Below, one piece after another: positions 46,101 to 55,853 of a stretch of DNA of 64,000 nt. Position 1 is the first letter of the stretch; every line of letters begins with the position of its first letter. The stretch comes from Pseudomonas lijiangensis (GTDB taxonomy: Bacteria > Pseudomonadota > Gammaproteobacteria > Pseudomonadales > Pseudomonadaceae), in assembly GCF_018968705.1 (NCBI RefSeq), contig NZ_CP076668.1:4041001-4105000 (forward strand), read 5' to 3'. The notes beneath the pieces are model-generated. The model did not search any database, was not told where the DNA came from, and saw only the letters and a program-made list of their open reading frames with translations. A program made the translations under genes and the position numbers.

Positions 46101-46955
46101 ATGGCTCAATTTCGTAAAGTGCTGTCGATACAAGCTGGCCAACCGACTTCAGACGGCGCCGGTGTGCGCCTGACGCGGGTATTTGGCGGCCAGGGTGTCG
46201 AGCAGTTCGATCCGTTCCTGATGCTCGACGAGTTCGGTTCGGACAAGCCGGACGACTACATTGCCGGCTTCCCTCCGCATCCCCATCGCGGCTTTGAAAC
46301 CGTGACCTATATGCTCGAAGGCCGCATGCGTCATGAGGATCACATGGGCAATGTCGGCCTGTTGCAGAGCGGTGGCGTGCAGTGGATGACAGCGGCACGC
46401 GGGATCATTCACAGCGAGATGCCCGAGCAGGAAGAAGGTGTGATGCGCGGTTTTCAGTTGTGGCTGAATCTGCCGGGCAAGAACAAGTTGATGGACGCCA
46501 GTTACCGGGACATCCAGCCGCAAGATATTCCGCGCCTCACTACCGAAGCCGGTGTGGAGGTGGTGGTGATTGCTGGCCGGTTTGACGATGGCCAGGTTCA
46601 ACAGGATGGCGCCGTCCAACGGCCGGATACCGAGCCGCAGTATTTCGACTTTCATCTGCCAGCAGGCCGCAGCATCAGCCCGCTCATCCCGGCAGGGCAT
46701 CGGGCGTTGCTATATGTGTACGAGGGCGCCATCGAGGTTGAAGGCTGCCCGCAAACCGTTGGCGCAAGCCGTCTGGTGCGGTTGGCCGATGAGGGCGAGT
46801 TGCAGATCAACAGTGCGAAGGGTGCGCGGGTGCTGCTGATTGCCGGCAAACCCTTGCGCGAGCCTGTGGTGCAATACGGGCCATTCGTGATGAATACCCG
46901 GGAAGAGATCGAACAGGCACTGCGGGATTTCCGGGATGATCGGTTGACGGCGTGA
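46101..46955 (+). CDS. Pirin family protein
   Basis: 284 residues from the ATG at 46101, with AGGAG 12 bases upstream; the frame continues upstream to 45906, but that part is AT-rich and not pirin-like. The metal site is visible in FPPHPHRGFETVTYMLEG (two His near residue 56, then Glu) and the HEDHMGN segment. A cupin pair makes up the fold. Bacterial pirins act as quercetinases or redox-responsive binders of other proteins. A REP pair follows. Confidence 0.92.
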   Translation: MAQFRKVLSIQAGQPTSDGAGVRLTRVFGGQGVEQFDPFLMLDEFGSDKPDDYIAGFPPHPHRGFETVTYMLEGRMRHEDHMGNVGLLQSGGVQWMTAARGIIHSEMPEQEEGVMRGFQLWLNLPGKNKLMDASYRDIQPQDIPRLTTEAGVEVVVIAGRFDDGQVQQDGAVQRPDTEPQYFDFHLPAGRSISPLIPAGHRALLYVYEGAIEVEGCPQTVGASRLVRLADEGELQINSAKGARVLLIAGKPLREPVVQYGPFVMNTREEIEQALRDFRDDRLTA

Positions 46956-47024
46956 CAGGGAGAAGCTTCGCGAATGAATTCGCTTAGATGGTAATACCGA
47001 TCAGTTAAGGTCAATGAATCATTT

Positions 47025-47108
47025 TGTGGGAGGCAGCTTGCTGGCGACTTCAGGCGCAGAAGATGTATTGCCTGTAAGCAAGTTGTCGCGGCCAAGGCCC
47101 CTCCCACA
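47025..47108. repeat. Degenerate REPIN
   Basis: TGTGGGAGGCAGCTTGCTGG is intact on the left; the right half (GGCCCCTCCCACA) has decayed. The 5' flank (CCGATCAGT...TCA) resembles that of the copy at 42449. Confidence 0.8.
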
Positions 47109-47132
47109 AGTGACTGGTATGCCTTAAAACGC

Positions 47133-48317
47133 TTACTCCAACCTCAAAAACCGCTTCAACTCCTCCCGCTGGGCCATGGCATCGCGACGACCCAGGTCGA
47201 TCAGTTCGCTGCAATAGCCCGCCTCGAACAGCAGGTAGCTCAAGACGCTGGCGCCGCTGGTTTTGGTCGCCCCCGGCCCGCGCAGGAAAGTGCGCAGTGC
47301 CGGGGGCAGTTCATGGCGGTGGCGGGCAGCGATTTCGTCCAGAGGCTGGCTCGGGGAAATCACCAGCACGTCGACCGGCGCCATGCCGGGTTGGCGTCTG
47401 GCCTGCTCGTCAGCCAGCAATGAACTCATCAGGTTCAGTCGTTCAAGCAGTTCGATATCGCTTTCCAGGTTATCGATGAAGGTGCTGTTGAGCATGTGAC
47501 CACTGATTTGCGCCAGACTCGGTTGAATGCCGCTGGTAGCCCGATGGATCTGTTTATTGGGCTGCACACCTCGCGGATTGCCGCTGACACCCACCACCAG
47601 TACGCGATTGGCCCCCAGATGCAGTGCCGGACTGATGGGCGCCGACTGCCGCACCGCACCATCGCCGAAATATTCATGCCCGATCTTGACGGGCTCGAAC
47701 AGCAGCGGGATCGCCGAACTGGCCAGCAGGTGGTCCACGGTCAATGCTGTCGGCAGACCGATACGTCGATGGCGCAACCAGGGTTCGATGGTGCCGCCGC
47801 CCTGATAGAAGGTCACCGCCTGCCCGGACTCGTAGCCGAAGGCTGTTACCGCCACGGCCCGCAGATGATTGCTGTCGATGGCAGCATCGATGCCCGACAG
47901 GTCAAGCCGCTCGCCGAGCAGGTCGCGCAAGGGCGAACTGTTGAGCAACGCAACAGGGAGATCACGGCCCAGCCCGGTCAGGCTGCGCCCGAAAAAACGC
48001 CCCGCCTGACGAATCACGCCGGGCCAGTCGCTGCGCAGCACCTGATGGCTGCGAAACGACTGCCAGAACTCGGTCAACTGGCGGATGGCGATACGAAAAT
48101 GCAACGCGCCACTGGCCAGTTTCACGGCATTGATAGCGCCGGCCGAGGTGCCGACAATCACCGGAAACGGGTTGGCGGCGCCTGCTGGCAGGAGGTCGGC
48201 AATCCCCGCAAGTACACCGACCTGATAAGCAGCGCGAGCGCCACCTCCTGACAGGATCAAACCGGTAACCGACTCTTTCTCGTTCACTGCATTTGTCACT
48301 ACTGCGCGCTCTGGCAT
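47133..48317 (-). CDS. Patatin-like phospholipase
   Basis: 394 residues. The oxyanion loop is SGGGARAAYQ (23-32), the nucleophile elbow GTSAG gives Ser58, and FGDGAVRQ gives the catalytic Asp219: a complete patatin dyad. No signal peptide is seen, so it is probably cytoplasmic or membrane-associated. It would hydrolyse acyl lipids. The gene is on the same strand as the acyltransferase upstream, 33 bases away. Confidence 0.9.
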   Translation of the reverse strand: MPERAVVTNAVNEKESVTGLILSGGGARAAYQVGVLAGIADLLPAGAANPFPVIVGTSAGAINAVKLASGALHFRIAIRQLTEFWQSFRSHQVLRSDWPGVIRQAGRFFGRSLTGLGRDLPVALLNSSPLRDLLGERLDLSGIDAAIDSNHLRAVAVTAFGYESGQAVTFYQGGGTIEPWLRHRRIGLPTALTVDHLLASSAIPLLFEPVKIGHEYFGDGAVRQSAPISPALHLGANRVLVVGVSGNPRGVQPNKQIHRATSGIQPSLAQISGHMLNSTFIDNLESDIELLERLNLMSSLLADEQARRQPGMAPVDVLVISPSQPLDEIAARHRHELPPALRTFLRGPGATKTSGASVLSYLLFEAGYCSELIDLGRRDAMAQREELKRFLRLE

Positions 48318-48350
48318 CTACAACGAACCTCAGTGAACAACCATTTCTTT

Positions 48351-49283
48351 TTATTTATGTTTTTTGTATAGCTTCGGTTCACCCTCCGGTCGACTTTTAA
48401 AACGTCGATGCGCCCAGAGATATTGCTCCGGACATTCCGTGATGGCAATTTCAACCCACTGATTGATGCGCAAACAATCCTCTTCATCGCTCTGGCCGGG
48501 GAAATCCGTCAGTGGCGGATGAATCACCAGCTTGTAACCGCTGCCGTCCGCCAGGCGTTGCTGGGTGAAAGGCACGACCTGGGCACGTCCCAGCTTGGCG
48601 AATTTACTGGTGGCCGTCACGGTGGCGGCCTGAATGCCGAACAGCGGCACGAACACGCTCTGCTTGGCGCCGTAATCCTGATCCGGTGCATACCAGATGG
48701 CACGGCCGGAACGCAGCAGCTTGAGCATGCCGCGCACGTCTTCGCGCTCGACAGCCAGTGAATCGAGGTTGTGCCGCTCGCGACCGCGACGCTGGACAAA
48801 GTCGAACAACGGGTTCTTGTGCTCGCGATACATGCCATCGATGGTGTGCTGCTGGCCCAGCAAGGCTGCACCGACCTCAAGGGTGGTGAAATGCAGGGCC
48901 ATGAGAATCACGCCCTCGCCCTTCTGCTGGGCATGCTGCAAATGTTCCAGCCCTTCGATGTGAGCAAGCTTTGCCAAACGCCCCCTGGACCACCACCAGC
49001 TCATGGCCATTTCGAAGAAGGCAATGCCCGTGGAGGCAAAGTTTTCCTTGAGCAACTGCTTGCGCTGAGCCGCGGACAAATGCGGGAAACACAGCTCAAG
49101 GTTGCGCGAAGCGATATATTTTCGATCAGTGGCCACGCAGTACATCGCCGCGCCCAGCAGACGCCCGATCACCAGCAGCACTCGAAACGGTAACTGGACA
49201 ATCAGCCACAAGAGCCCCAACCCCAGCAACAGCGGCCAGAAACGGGGGTGAAGAAAACTGGCTTTAAAACGCGGGCGATCCAT
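48351..49283 (-). CDS. Lipid A lauroyl acyltransferase (LpxL/HtrB family)
   Basis: 310 residues with an N-terminal membrane helix (FWPLLLGLGLLWLIVQLPF). The H-x4-E catalytic motif is HFTTLE (His131, Glu136), followed by MYREHKNPLFD and a conserved R-x4-YAPDQDYG segment. It adds a secondary acyl chain to lipid A at the inner membrane. It is divergent from minC, the arrangement known from other Pseudomonas (htrB next to min). Confidence 0.93.
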   Translation of the reverse strand: MDRPRFKASFLHPRFWPLLLGLGLLWLIVQLPFRVLLVIGRLLGAAMYCVATDRKYIASRNLELCFPHLSAAQRKQLLKENFASTGIAFFEMAMSWWWSRGRLAKLAHIEGLEHLQHAQQKGEGVILMALHFTTLEVGAALLGQQHTIDGMYREHKNPLFDFVQRRGRERHNLDSLAVEREDVRGMLKLLRSGRAIWYAPDQDYGAKQSVFVPLFGIQAATVTATSKFAKLGRAQVVPFTQQRLADGSGYKLVIHPPLTDFPGQSDEEDCLRINQWVEIAITECPEQYLWAHRRFKSRPEGEPKLYKKHK

Positions 49284-49404
49284 TTAAGCTTCCGTCAGGA
49301 CAAAGGCTGCGCATTCTACATTGGTTCGACCCGGCTTGCGGCTCGCGGGCGTTCTCGTTATAAGTCTCGGCACTTTTAGCGACAAGCTGTTGTGTATCCC
49401 GACC

Positions 49405-50145
49405 ATGAGCCAGATCGAATCGCAAAACCCGGACCCCGTGTTTCAGCTCAAAGGCAGCATGCTGGCCATTACCGTCATGGAGCTGTCCCGCAATAACCTC
49501 GACGCACTGGACCGTCAATTGGCGGCCAAGGTCGCTCAGGCACCGAACTTCTTCAGCAATACCCCGCTGATCCTGGCACTGGACAAGCTCGCACCCAATG
49601 AAGGCACGGTGGATCTGCCCGGCCTGGTGCGCGTCTGCCGCCAACATGGCCTGCGCACACTGGCGATACGGGCCAACCGCATCGAAGACATTGCCGCTGC
49701 CATTGCCGTGGATCTTCCCGTGCTGCCGCCTTCCGGCGCCCGGGAGCGTGTGCTGGAGCCTGTGGAAGCAGAAGCGCCAAAAAAGATTCCCGAAAAACCG
49801 CCAGAGCCCACTATCAAGCCGACTCGCGTGATAACCGCTCCCGTACGCGGCGGACAGCAGATTTATGCCCAGGGCGGCGATCTGGTGGTCGTGGCGCCAG
49901 TGAGCCCCGGTGCGGAACTTCTGGCCGATGGCAACATCCATGTTTACGGCCCAATGCGCGGCAGGGCACTGGCAGGCATCAAGGGCGACACCAGGGCAAG
50001 GATCTTTTGCCAACAATTGGGCGCCGAGCTGATTTCGATCGCCGGGCAATACAAGGTTTCCGAAGACTTGCGCAGGGATCCTCTCTGGGGTGCTCCCGTA
50101 CAAGTCAGCCTGTCCGGTGACGTGTTGAACATCATTCGTCTTTAA
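49405..50145 (+). CDS. minC: Septum-site inhibitor MinC
   Basis: 246 residues from the ATG at 49405 ([20 protein letters not shown]); the frame runs further upstream into the divergent promoter. Residues 1-105 are the FtsZ-inhibiting N-domain; a Pro/Glu/Lys linker (~115-135) leads to the beta-helix ([20 protein letters not shown], then [16 protein letters not shown]) that binds MinD. It blocks Z-ring assembly near the poles. Confidence 0.95.
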   Translation: MSQIESQNPDPVFQLKGSMLAITVMELSRNNLDALDRQLAAKVAQAPNFFSNTPLILALDKLAPNEGTVDLPGLVRVCRQHGLRTLAIRANRIEDIAAAIAVDLPVLPPSGARERVLEPVEAEAPKKIPEKPPEPTIKPTRVITAPVRGGQQIYAQGGDLVVVAPVSPGAELLADGNIHVYGPMRGRALAGIKGDTRARIFCQQLGAELISIAGQYKVSEDLRRDPLWGAPVQVSLSGDVLNIIRL

Positions 50146-50375
50146 CGGATACTGCCGCAATTTTCAAAGCATCTCTGATTCGTCGCGAAAACGTAGTAAA
50201 GGTTGTAGGAAATCCGGAGAAACACCTGTTTCTCGATGGTTACACTCATCAAAGTAGTGGCACGGAGCCACTTTTTAAGGCGAGCTTCCGTGATTTCCGT
50301 CATTCTTCGATTAACGTCGCTTCAAGGGATGCTCTTCAGGGACTAACTGTCCTTTTCCTCTAGGGGTGATACACC

Positions 50376-51188
50376 TTGGCCAAGATTCTCGTGGTTACAT
50401 CCGGCAAGGGTGGTGTGGGCAAGACCACCACCAGCGCCGCCATCGGCACAGGCCTCGCTCTGCGTGGTCATAAAACAGTGATCGTCGACTTCGACGTCGG
50501 CTTGCGTAACCTGGACCTGATCATGGGTTGCGAGCGCCGCGTGGTGTACGACTTCGTCAACGTCGTCAACGGCGAAGCGACACTCACTCAGGCCCTGATC
50601 AAAGACAAGCGCCTGGAAAACCTCTACGTGCTTGCAGCGAGCCAGACCCGCGACAAGGATGCACTGACCGTCGAAGGCGTCGAGAAGATCCTCGATGAGT
50701 TGAAGGAAAACTTCGAGTTCGTGATCTGCGACTCCCCTGCGGGTATCGAAAAAGGCGCACATCTGGCCATGTACTTCGCTGATGAAGCGATCGTCGTGAC
50801 CAACCCGGAAGTCTCTTCGGTACGTGACTCGGACCGCATGCTGGGCCTGCTGGCCAGCAAGTCGCGCCGCGCAGAGCGCAACGAAGACCCGATCAAAGAA
50901 CACCTGCTGCTGACCCGCTACAATCCTGAGCGCGTTACCAAAGGTGAAATGCTCGGCGTCGAAGACGTCGAAGAAATCCTCTCGATCCGTCTGCTGGGTG
51001 TGATCCCGGAATCCCAGGCGGTCCTGAAGGCTTCCAACCAGGGTATCCCGGTCATTCTCGACGACCAGAGCGACGCCGGTCAGGCGTACAGCGATGCGGT
51101 CGATCGTTTGCTGGGCAAGGACGTTGCTCATCGTTTCGTCGATGTGCAGAAGAAAGGATGGTTCGAGCGTCTTTTTGGAGGCCGCTAA
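50376..51188 (+). CDS. minD: Septum-site ATPase MinD
   Basis: 270 residues. The deviant Walker A GKGGVGKTT with signature Lys11 starts the protein, and CDSPAGIEKGA is the switch-II region. The C-terminal amphipathic helix (VQKKGWFERLFGG) attaches it to the membrane when ATP-bound. A 230-base gap separates it from minC, so a promoter there is possible. minE follows with no gap. Confidence 0.97.
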   Translation: MAKILVVTSGKGGVGKTTTSAAIGTGLALRGHKTVIVDFDVGLRNLDLIMGCERRVVYDFVNVVNGEATLTQALIKDKRLENLYVLAASQTRDKDALTVEGVEKILDELKENFEFVICDSPAGIEKGAHLAMYFADEAIVVTNPEVSSVRDSDRMLGLLASKSRRAERNEDPIKEHLLLTRYNPERVTKGEMLGVEDVEEILSIRLLGVIPESQAVLKASNQGIPVILDDQSDAGQAYSDAVDRLLGKDVAHRFVDVQKKGWFERLFGGR

Positions 51189-51449
51189 ATGAATATTTTT
51201 GACTTCTTTCGTGACCGCAAAAAAGAAAGCACGGCCTCGGTAGCGAAAGAGCGTCTACAGATCATCGTGGCGCACGAACGCGGCCAGCGGAGCACACCGA
51301 CACCTGACTATCTTCCTGCCCTGCAGAAAGAACTGGTGGAAGTGATCCGCAAATACGTCAACATCGAGTCAGACCAGGTACAGGTCGCTCTGGAGAATCA
51401 GGGCAGCTGTTCGATCCTGGAACTCAACATCACCCTGCCAGATCGCTGA
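51189..51449 (+). CDS. minE: Topological specificity factor MinE
   Basis: 86 residues. The start [12 protein letters not shown] is the membrane-binding part, then [16 protein letters not shown] is the MinD-stimulating segment, and the rest is the dimer domain. The ATG directly follows the minD stop. Confidence 0.96.
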   Translation: MNIFDFFRDRKKESTASVAKERLQIIVAHERGQRSTPTPDYLPALQKELVEVIRKYVNIESDQVQVALENQGSCSILELNITLPDR

Positions 51450-51540
51450 TCCGGCAGTTGTCCACGGCGGTATGGGCGGCACCTCCCTCGGAGTGCCGCG
51501 CATACCGCCGTTGGCGTTTACAGCGTTTCGAGGCCGTTGC

Positions 51541-52176
51541 ATGCCGTTGTCGAACATCCGCATCATCCACCAGGACGCCGCCGTTCTGGTCATCGATAAA
51601 CCCACATTACTGCTTTCAGTCCCCGGTCGGGCCGACGACAACAAGGACTGCCTGATTACCCGCCTGCAGGAAAACGGCTACCCCGAAGCCCGCATCGTGC
51701 ACCGACTGGACTGGGAAACCTCCGGCATCATCCTGCTTGCCCGGGATGCCGATACCCACCGCGAGCTGTCTCGCCAGTTCCATGACCGCGAAACCGAGAA
51801 GGCTTACACCGCCCTGTGCTGGGGTCAGCCAACCCTGGACAGTGGCAGCATCGACCTGCCCCTGCGCTACGACCCGCCGACCAAGCCCCGGCATGTGGTG
51901 GATCATGAAGCCGGGAAGCACGCACTGACCTTCTGGAAGATCGTGGAGCGCTACGACACTCACTGTCGCGTGGAGCTCACGCCGATCACCGGTCGCTCCC
52001 ATCAGTTGCGGGTGCATATGCTGTCCATCGGGCACCCACTACTGGGTGATGGTCTGTATGCCCATCCCGAGGCGCTGGCGGCTTACCCGCGTCTGTGTCT
52101 GCACGCCAGCATGTTGAGCTTCACCCATCCGTTCAGTGGCGAGCGGTTGAAATTCGAGTGTGCGGCGCCGTTTTGA
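51541..52176 (+). CDS. rluA: RluA family pseudouridine synthase
   Basis: 211 residues from the ATG at 51541; the frame upstream is not family-like. The catalytic Asp57 is in VHRLDWETSG, and GRSHQLRVHM forms the base-binding part. Length and lack of an S4 domain fit RluA, which modifies U746 of 23S rRNA and U32 of some tRNAs. Its position after minE agrees with other Pseudomonas. Confidence 0.9.
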   Translation: MPLSNIRIIHQDAAVLVIDKPTLLLSVPGRADDNKDCLITRLQENGYPEARIVHRLDWETSGIILLARDADTHRELSRQFHDRETEKAYTALCWGQPTLDSGSIDLPLRYDPPTKPRHVVDHEAGKHALTFWKIVERYDTHCRVELTPITGRSHQLRVHMLSIGHPLLGDGLYAHPEALAAYPRLCLHASMLSFTHPFSGERLKFECAAPF

Positions 52177-52180
52177 ACGA

Positions 52181-52230
52181 TTCGCGAATAAATTCGCTCC
52201 CACCGGGGTAGGAGCGAATTCATTCGCGAA
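52181..52230. repeat. REP pair, second class
   Basis: TTCGCGAATAAATTCGCTCC and GGAGCGAATTCATTCGCGAA face each other across ten bases. Same class as 27138-27217. Confidence 0.88.
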
Positions 52231-52286
52231 AAAGCACGACTGAGGCCAATACGGTAAACTCGCGCCATTGCTGTCTGGAGCTACCT

Positions 52287-53576
52287 ATGCGCGAAGAGCT
52301 GAACAAAGGCCTGATCGACTTTCTCAAGGCCTCCCCTACCCCGTTCCATGCCACTGCAACCCTTGTAAATCACCTCGAAGCGGCCGGTTTCCAGCGTCTG
52401 GACGAGCGCGAAACCTGGGCGATCGAAACCGGCGGGCGTTATTACGTCACCCGCAATGACTCCTCCATCGTCGCGTTCAGAATGGGTCGCCAATCGCCAC
52501 TGACTGGCGGTATCCGCATGGTCGGCGCCCATACCGACAGCCCGTGCCTGCGGGTCAAGCCGCAGCCGGAGCTGCAGCGTCAGGGCTTCTGGCAACTGGG
52601 CGTGGAAGTCTACGGCGGCGCGCTGCTGGCCCCCTGGTTCGACCGTGACCTGTCGCTGGCCGGGCGTGTGACCTTCCGCCGTGATGGCAAGGTCGAAAGC
52701 CAGTTGATCGATTTCAAGCTGCCTATTGCGATCATTCCCAACCTGGCCATCCATCTCAATCGCACCGCCAACGAAGGCTGGGCGATCAATGCCCAGAACG
52801 AACTGCCGCCGATCCTGGCCCAGGTGGCCGGTGACGAACGTGCCGACTTCCGCGCCCTGCTCACCGAGCAACTGGCCCGTGAGCATGACCTGAACGCCGA
52901 TGTGGTGCTCGATTACGAGTTGAGCTTCTACGACACCCAGAGCGCAGCCGTGGTCGGCCTCAATGGCGACTTCATTGCAGGCGCCCGCCTGGACAACCTG
53001 CTGTCATGCTTCGCAGGCTTGCAGGCGCTGCTCAACAGCGACACCGATGAAACCGCTCTGCTGGTCTGTACCGATCATGAAGAAGTCGGCTCCTCGTCGA
53101 CCTGCGGCGCAGACGGCCCGATGCTGGAGCAGATCATCCAGCGCCTGCTGCCCAACGGCGAAGACTATGTGCGTACCATCCAGAAATCGCTGCTGATCTC
53201 TGCGGACAACGCCCACGGCGTCCACCCCAACTACGCCGAAAAGCACGACGCCAACCACGGCCCGAAACTCAATGCCGGGCCGGTCATCAAGGTCAACAGC
53301 AACCAGCGCTACGCCACCAACAGCGAAACCGCCGGTTTCTTCCGCCATCTGTGCATGGCCGAAGAAGTCCCCGTGCAGAGTTTCGTGGTGCGCAGCGACA
53401 TGGCCTGCGGCTCAACCATCGGCCCGATCACAGCCAGCCACCTGGGCATTCGCACGGTGGATATCGGCTTGCCGACCTTTGCCATGCATTCGATCCGCGA
53501 ACTGGCGGGCAGCCATGACCTGTCGCATCTGGTGAAGGTGCTTAGTGCGTTCTACGCCAGTCACGAGTTACCGTAA
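52287..53576 (+). CDS. apeB: M18 family aminopeptidase ApeB
   Basis: 429 residues, full length. Metal-site residues are seen in GAHTDSPCL (His82, Asp84), in [11 protein letters not shown], and in [12 protein letters not shown]. It removes N-terminal acidic or other residues from peptides in the cytoplasm. A single gene with its own promoter between REP elements. Confidence 0.94.
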   Translation: MREELNKGLIDFLKASPTPFHATATLVNHLEAAGFQRLDERETWAIETGGRYYVTRNDSSIVAFRMGRQSPLTGGIRMVGAHTDSPCLRVKPQPELQRQGFWQLGVEVYGGALLAPWFDRDLSLAGRVTFRRDGKVESQLIDFKLPIAIIPNLAIHLNRTANEGWAINAQNELPPILAQVAGDERADFRALLTEQLAREHDLNADVVLDYELSFYDTQSAAVVGLNGDFIAGARLDNLLSCFAGLQALLNSDTDETALLVCTDHEEVGSSSTCGADGPMLEQIIQRLLPNGEDYVRTIQKSLLISADNAHGVHPNYAEKHDANHGPKLNAGPVIKVNSNQRYATNSETAGFFRHLCMAEEVPVQSFVVRSDMACGSTIGPITASHLGIRTVDIGLPTFAMHSIRELAGSHDLSHLVKVLSAFYASHELP

Positions 53577-53611
53577 TTCCCCTTTTGCGACTAAACGAAT
53601 CGCCATTCCAA

Positions 53612-53638
53612 CCGCTCCTGCCTGTCAGGCAGGAGCGG
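53612..53638. repeat. Perfect 13-bp inverted repeat after apeB
   Basis: CCGCTCCTGCCTG, one T, then CAGGCAGGAGCGG. It lacks a T run, so it is either a weak terminator or a compressed REP hairpin (the ends GGAGCGG recall the second REP class). Confidence 0.75.
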
Positions 53639-53842
53639 ATGACGCATGCGCTGAAAAAACAGTTGACAGCCACTAACCGTTTCCTGTTCATTAATATTCA
53701 ACATCAATAAACAACCTGCACATAAGTTGTCATCCCTTGTTTAGCAGGTGGACCGCACGGTATTGAGGATTCAGTTATAACGCAGAGTGAATCCTTATAC
53801 CTGACAGGGAAATATACGAATAAAAAAATAAGGAAATTCATC

Positions 53843-54175
53843 ATGAACGGACAAGTAAACCAAAGTCATCCTGCCCCTCATTTACCTCAACTGAACGCAA
53901 ACGGAGAACTGAACGCGGCGGATATTCATCACAGCGTCCAGGTACTTATTCCTCTTTACCATAATATAAAAGCAGGCGATAAGGTCAGCGTATGCTGGGA
54001 GGGAACACCCACAGAGCCGGAAGTCAGTTTTCCGCGAATTCACACCATTGATCAAGCCGACACGATGCTGGCTGTCACGATACCCGGTTATTCAGGCTGG
54101 CAGAAACTGAAAGTCTGGTATCACGTCCAGGGCGTGGGCCTCTCCGAAGCACGGGAAGTGAAGGTGGCTCAATAA
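53843..54175 (+). CDS. Single-domain Ig-like protein, first of a tandem pair
   Basis: 110 residues, AAGGAA upstream, no signal peptide. It begins with a Pro-rich stretch and has an all-beta pattern with VLIPLYHNIKAGDKVSVCW and a closing WQKLKVWYHVQGVGLSEAR. The next gene is a clear paralogue, and the same pattern recurs about every 115 residues in the giant protein starting at 61394. It therefore looks like one free repeat unit. The DNA is more AT-rich than its neighbours. Function is unknown. Confidence 0.78.
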   Translation: MNGQVNQSHPAPHLPQLNANGELNAADIHHSVQVLIPLYHNIKAGDKVSVCWEGTPTEPEVSFPRIHTIDQADTMLAVTIPGYSGWQKLKVWYHVQGVGLSEAREVKVAQ

Positions 54176-54316
54176 CGGCTTCGCCTTGCAGTAAAGGGAC
54201 AGTCACCCACAGAGTTGACATATGAATCGCATGACAGTGAAGCCTCTGACATAAGGCTTATTCAGCATTCATATCAACAAGGAAAACATACCTGTATATG
54301 AATAAGGAAATGAATC

Positions 54317-54658
54317 ATGACTGAGCAAACACCCCAAAACCTGCCCGCTCCCGACCTGCCTCAATTGAATGAGAACGGCGAATTGAGCCTGGCAGACCTG
54401 AGCAGCGGCATCGAAGTTCTTATTCCTCTTTATCCAGGAATAAAAGTACACGACATTATATCAACCCCTTGGGAAGTTATTCCCACTCTGCCGGAGGGAA
54501 CATTCCCTGAGCGGCATGAAGTTACGCAGGTCGATGAAAGAATAACCCTCAAGATTCCCAAGAAAGCCGTTCATGCCGGATGGCCAACACTGAGAGTCTG
54601 GTACCACGTCAGTGGCGTTGGCGACTCCGAGTCAGTGGAAGTTCCTCTGGTTCCATGA
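54317..54658 (+). CDS. Single-domain Ig-like protein, second of a tandem pair
   Basis: 113 residues, AAGGAAATG before the start region. LPQLNENGELSLADL and VLIPLYPGIKVHD match the previous protein (LPQLNANGELNAADI, VLIPLYHNIKAGD), as does WYHVSGVGDSES at the end. The shared N-terminal segment shows a tandem gene duplication. No signal peptide. Confidence 0.78.
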   Translation: MTEQTPQNLPAPDLPQLNENGELSLADLSSGIEVLIPLYPGIKVHDIISTPWEVIPTLPEGTFPERHEVTQVDERITLKIPKKAVHAGWPTLRVWYHVSGVGDSESVEVPLVP

Positions 54659-54681
54659 CAACCGATGCACAACTACAGACG

Positions 54682-55503
54682 TTACATAGTCTGTTCTGGT
54701 TTCAATAGTGATTCGCCTCCCGGCTTGACCTGGCCCAGAGGCGAAACACTATTCTCTACATCGCCGACAACCGGCAGGCTCGACAGAAAATCCCCCGCCA
54801 CCGCACTGACGTGAATCGCATCGTGCCGCCAGTATTCGAGGTCGCAATCGATCAGGCGGCCGCGCTGATCATAGTTGACCCTGGCAATGCACAGGCCGGG
54901 GCTGCCCACTGAAACCTTGAGCGCCGCGCAGGCATCGGCATGCAGCGCAGTGGGCACGATTTCGAAATGCACCTGGCCGTAAGTCAGATCGTAGCGACTG
55001 GCGTACAGCTCGGTGAGTGACTGGCTGAAATCGCAATCGAGAATGCCGGGAAAGTATTCAGGGTTCAGGTAATGCTCCACATACAGCACCAGGCGCTGGT
55101 CGATACGCCTCGCCCGGCAGATCTGGATCACACTGGAAAGGGCCGGCAACTGGAGCTTTTCACAGATCTTCGCCGAAGCCGGCTGCAGCCGGGCAGAAAT
55201 GACCTGGGTTTCGGCCACCCGCCCCTGGGCCTGAACCATTGCATGAAAATGGCTGCGGCGGATCAGGTCATAGGCCAGACGCGGTGGCGAGACAAACCAG
55301 CCGCGACGCTCCTCACGGTAGATCAACCCCTGGGCTTCCAGTTGCACCAGGGCTTCACGCAGGGTGATACGGGTCGTATCAAATACTTCACTGAGCTTGC
55401 GCTCGGCAGGCAGTTTGCTACCAGACGGTAACAAACCGTGCTCGATCTGCTCCTGCAGGGCATTGCAGATGGTGGTTACCGCTCGTGGTACATCTTCGCG
55501 CAT
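54682..55503 (-). CDS. GntR/HutC family regulator with UTRA domain
   Basis: 273 residues from the ATG at 55503; the frame to 55545 crosses the operator. The N-terminal winged helix has GSKLPAERKLSEVFDTTRI, then LREALVQLEAQGLIYREERR. The UTRA ligand domain follows (VIQICRARRIDQRLVLYVEH). It is divergent from the transport operon and has an operator-like dyad 13 bases before its own start and another before the operon, so it most likely represses both until a ligand, perhaps a phosphonate or phosphate ester, binds. Confidence 0.9.
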   Translation of the reverse strand: MREDVPRAVTTICNALQEQIEHGLLPSGSKLPAERKLSEVFDTTRITLREALVQLEAQGLIYREERRGWFVSPPRLAYDLIRRSHFHAMVQAQGRVAETQVISARLQPASAKICEKLQLPALSSVIQICRARRIDQRLVLYVEHYLNPEYFPGILDCDFSQSLTELYASRYDLTYGQVHFEIVPTALHADACAALKVSVGSPGLCIARVNYDQRGRLIDCDLEYWRHDAIHVSAVAGDFLSSLPVVGDVENSVSPLGQVKPGGESLLKPEQTM

Positions 55504-55853
55504 CAGGATACCTGGCTGGACTAGACCAGCTCCATTAAAGGGCACGCTTCGAGACTTGAGCCCTCATTGAAAGTGCTTTCAAGCCTAGGTCGCATATATG
55601 ACCGTCATGTGACAAATCGCTTCACAATCCATGCCAATGGTCGCTTCAATACCGGGAAAGCCCTTGGAGAACAGGCTATTCAGGATGGTCTACGCTTAGC
55701 CTTCAGCGCAGCTCACAGGCTCTGACCATAGAACAGAAAACACCACTCGACACAAAAATGTCATGCAAGAAGCCTAACTTGGCTCAGGTATTGCTGATCT
55801 AGACCAACCATCCGCAACGAACGCTTCCTGAAGAAGTGCAAAAGGAGATTTGA
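55504..55853. promoter_or_regulatory. Divergent control region with two GntR operators
   Basis: CTGGACTAGACCAG (55516-55529) and CTGATCTAGACCAA (55794-55807) match at 11 of 14 positions and share the CTAGACCA core. The first is almost fully palindromic. The spacing puts one copy at each promoter. The rest of the gap shows no gene. Confidence 0.65.

Noticed and set aside
46995..47024. A further TetR operator (ACCGATCAGT) before the REPIN at 47025
   Set aside because: The same word is part of the 5' flank of REPIN copies (also near 42421), so here it belongs to the repeat, and this also weakens the operator call at 4730-4743.
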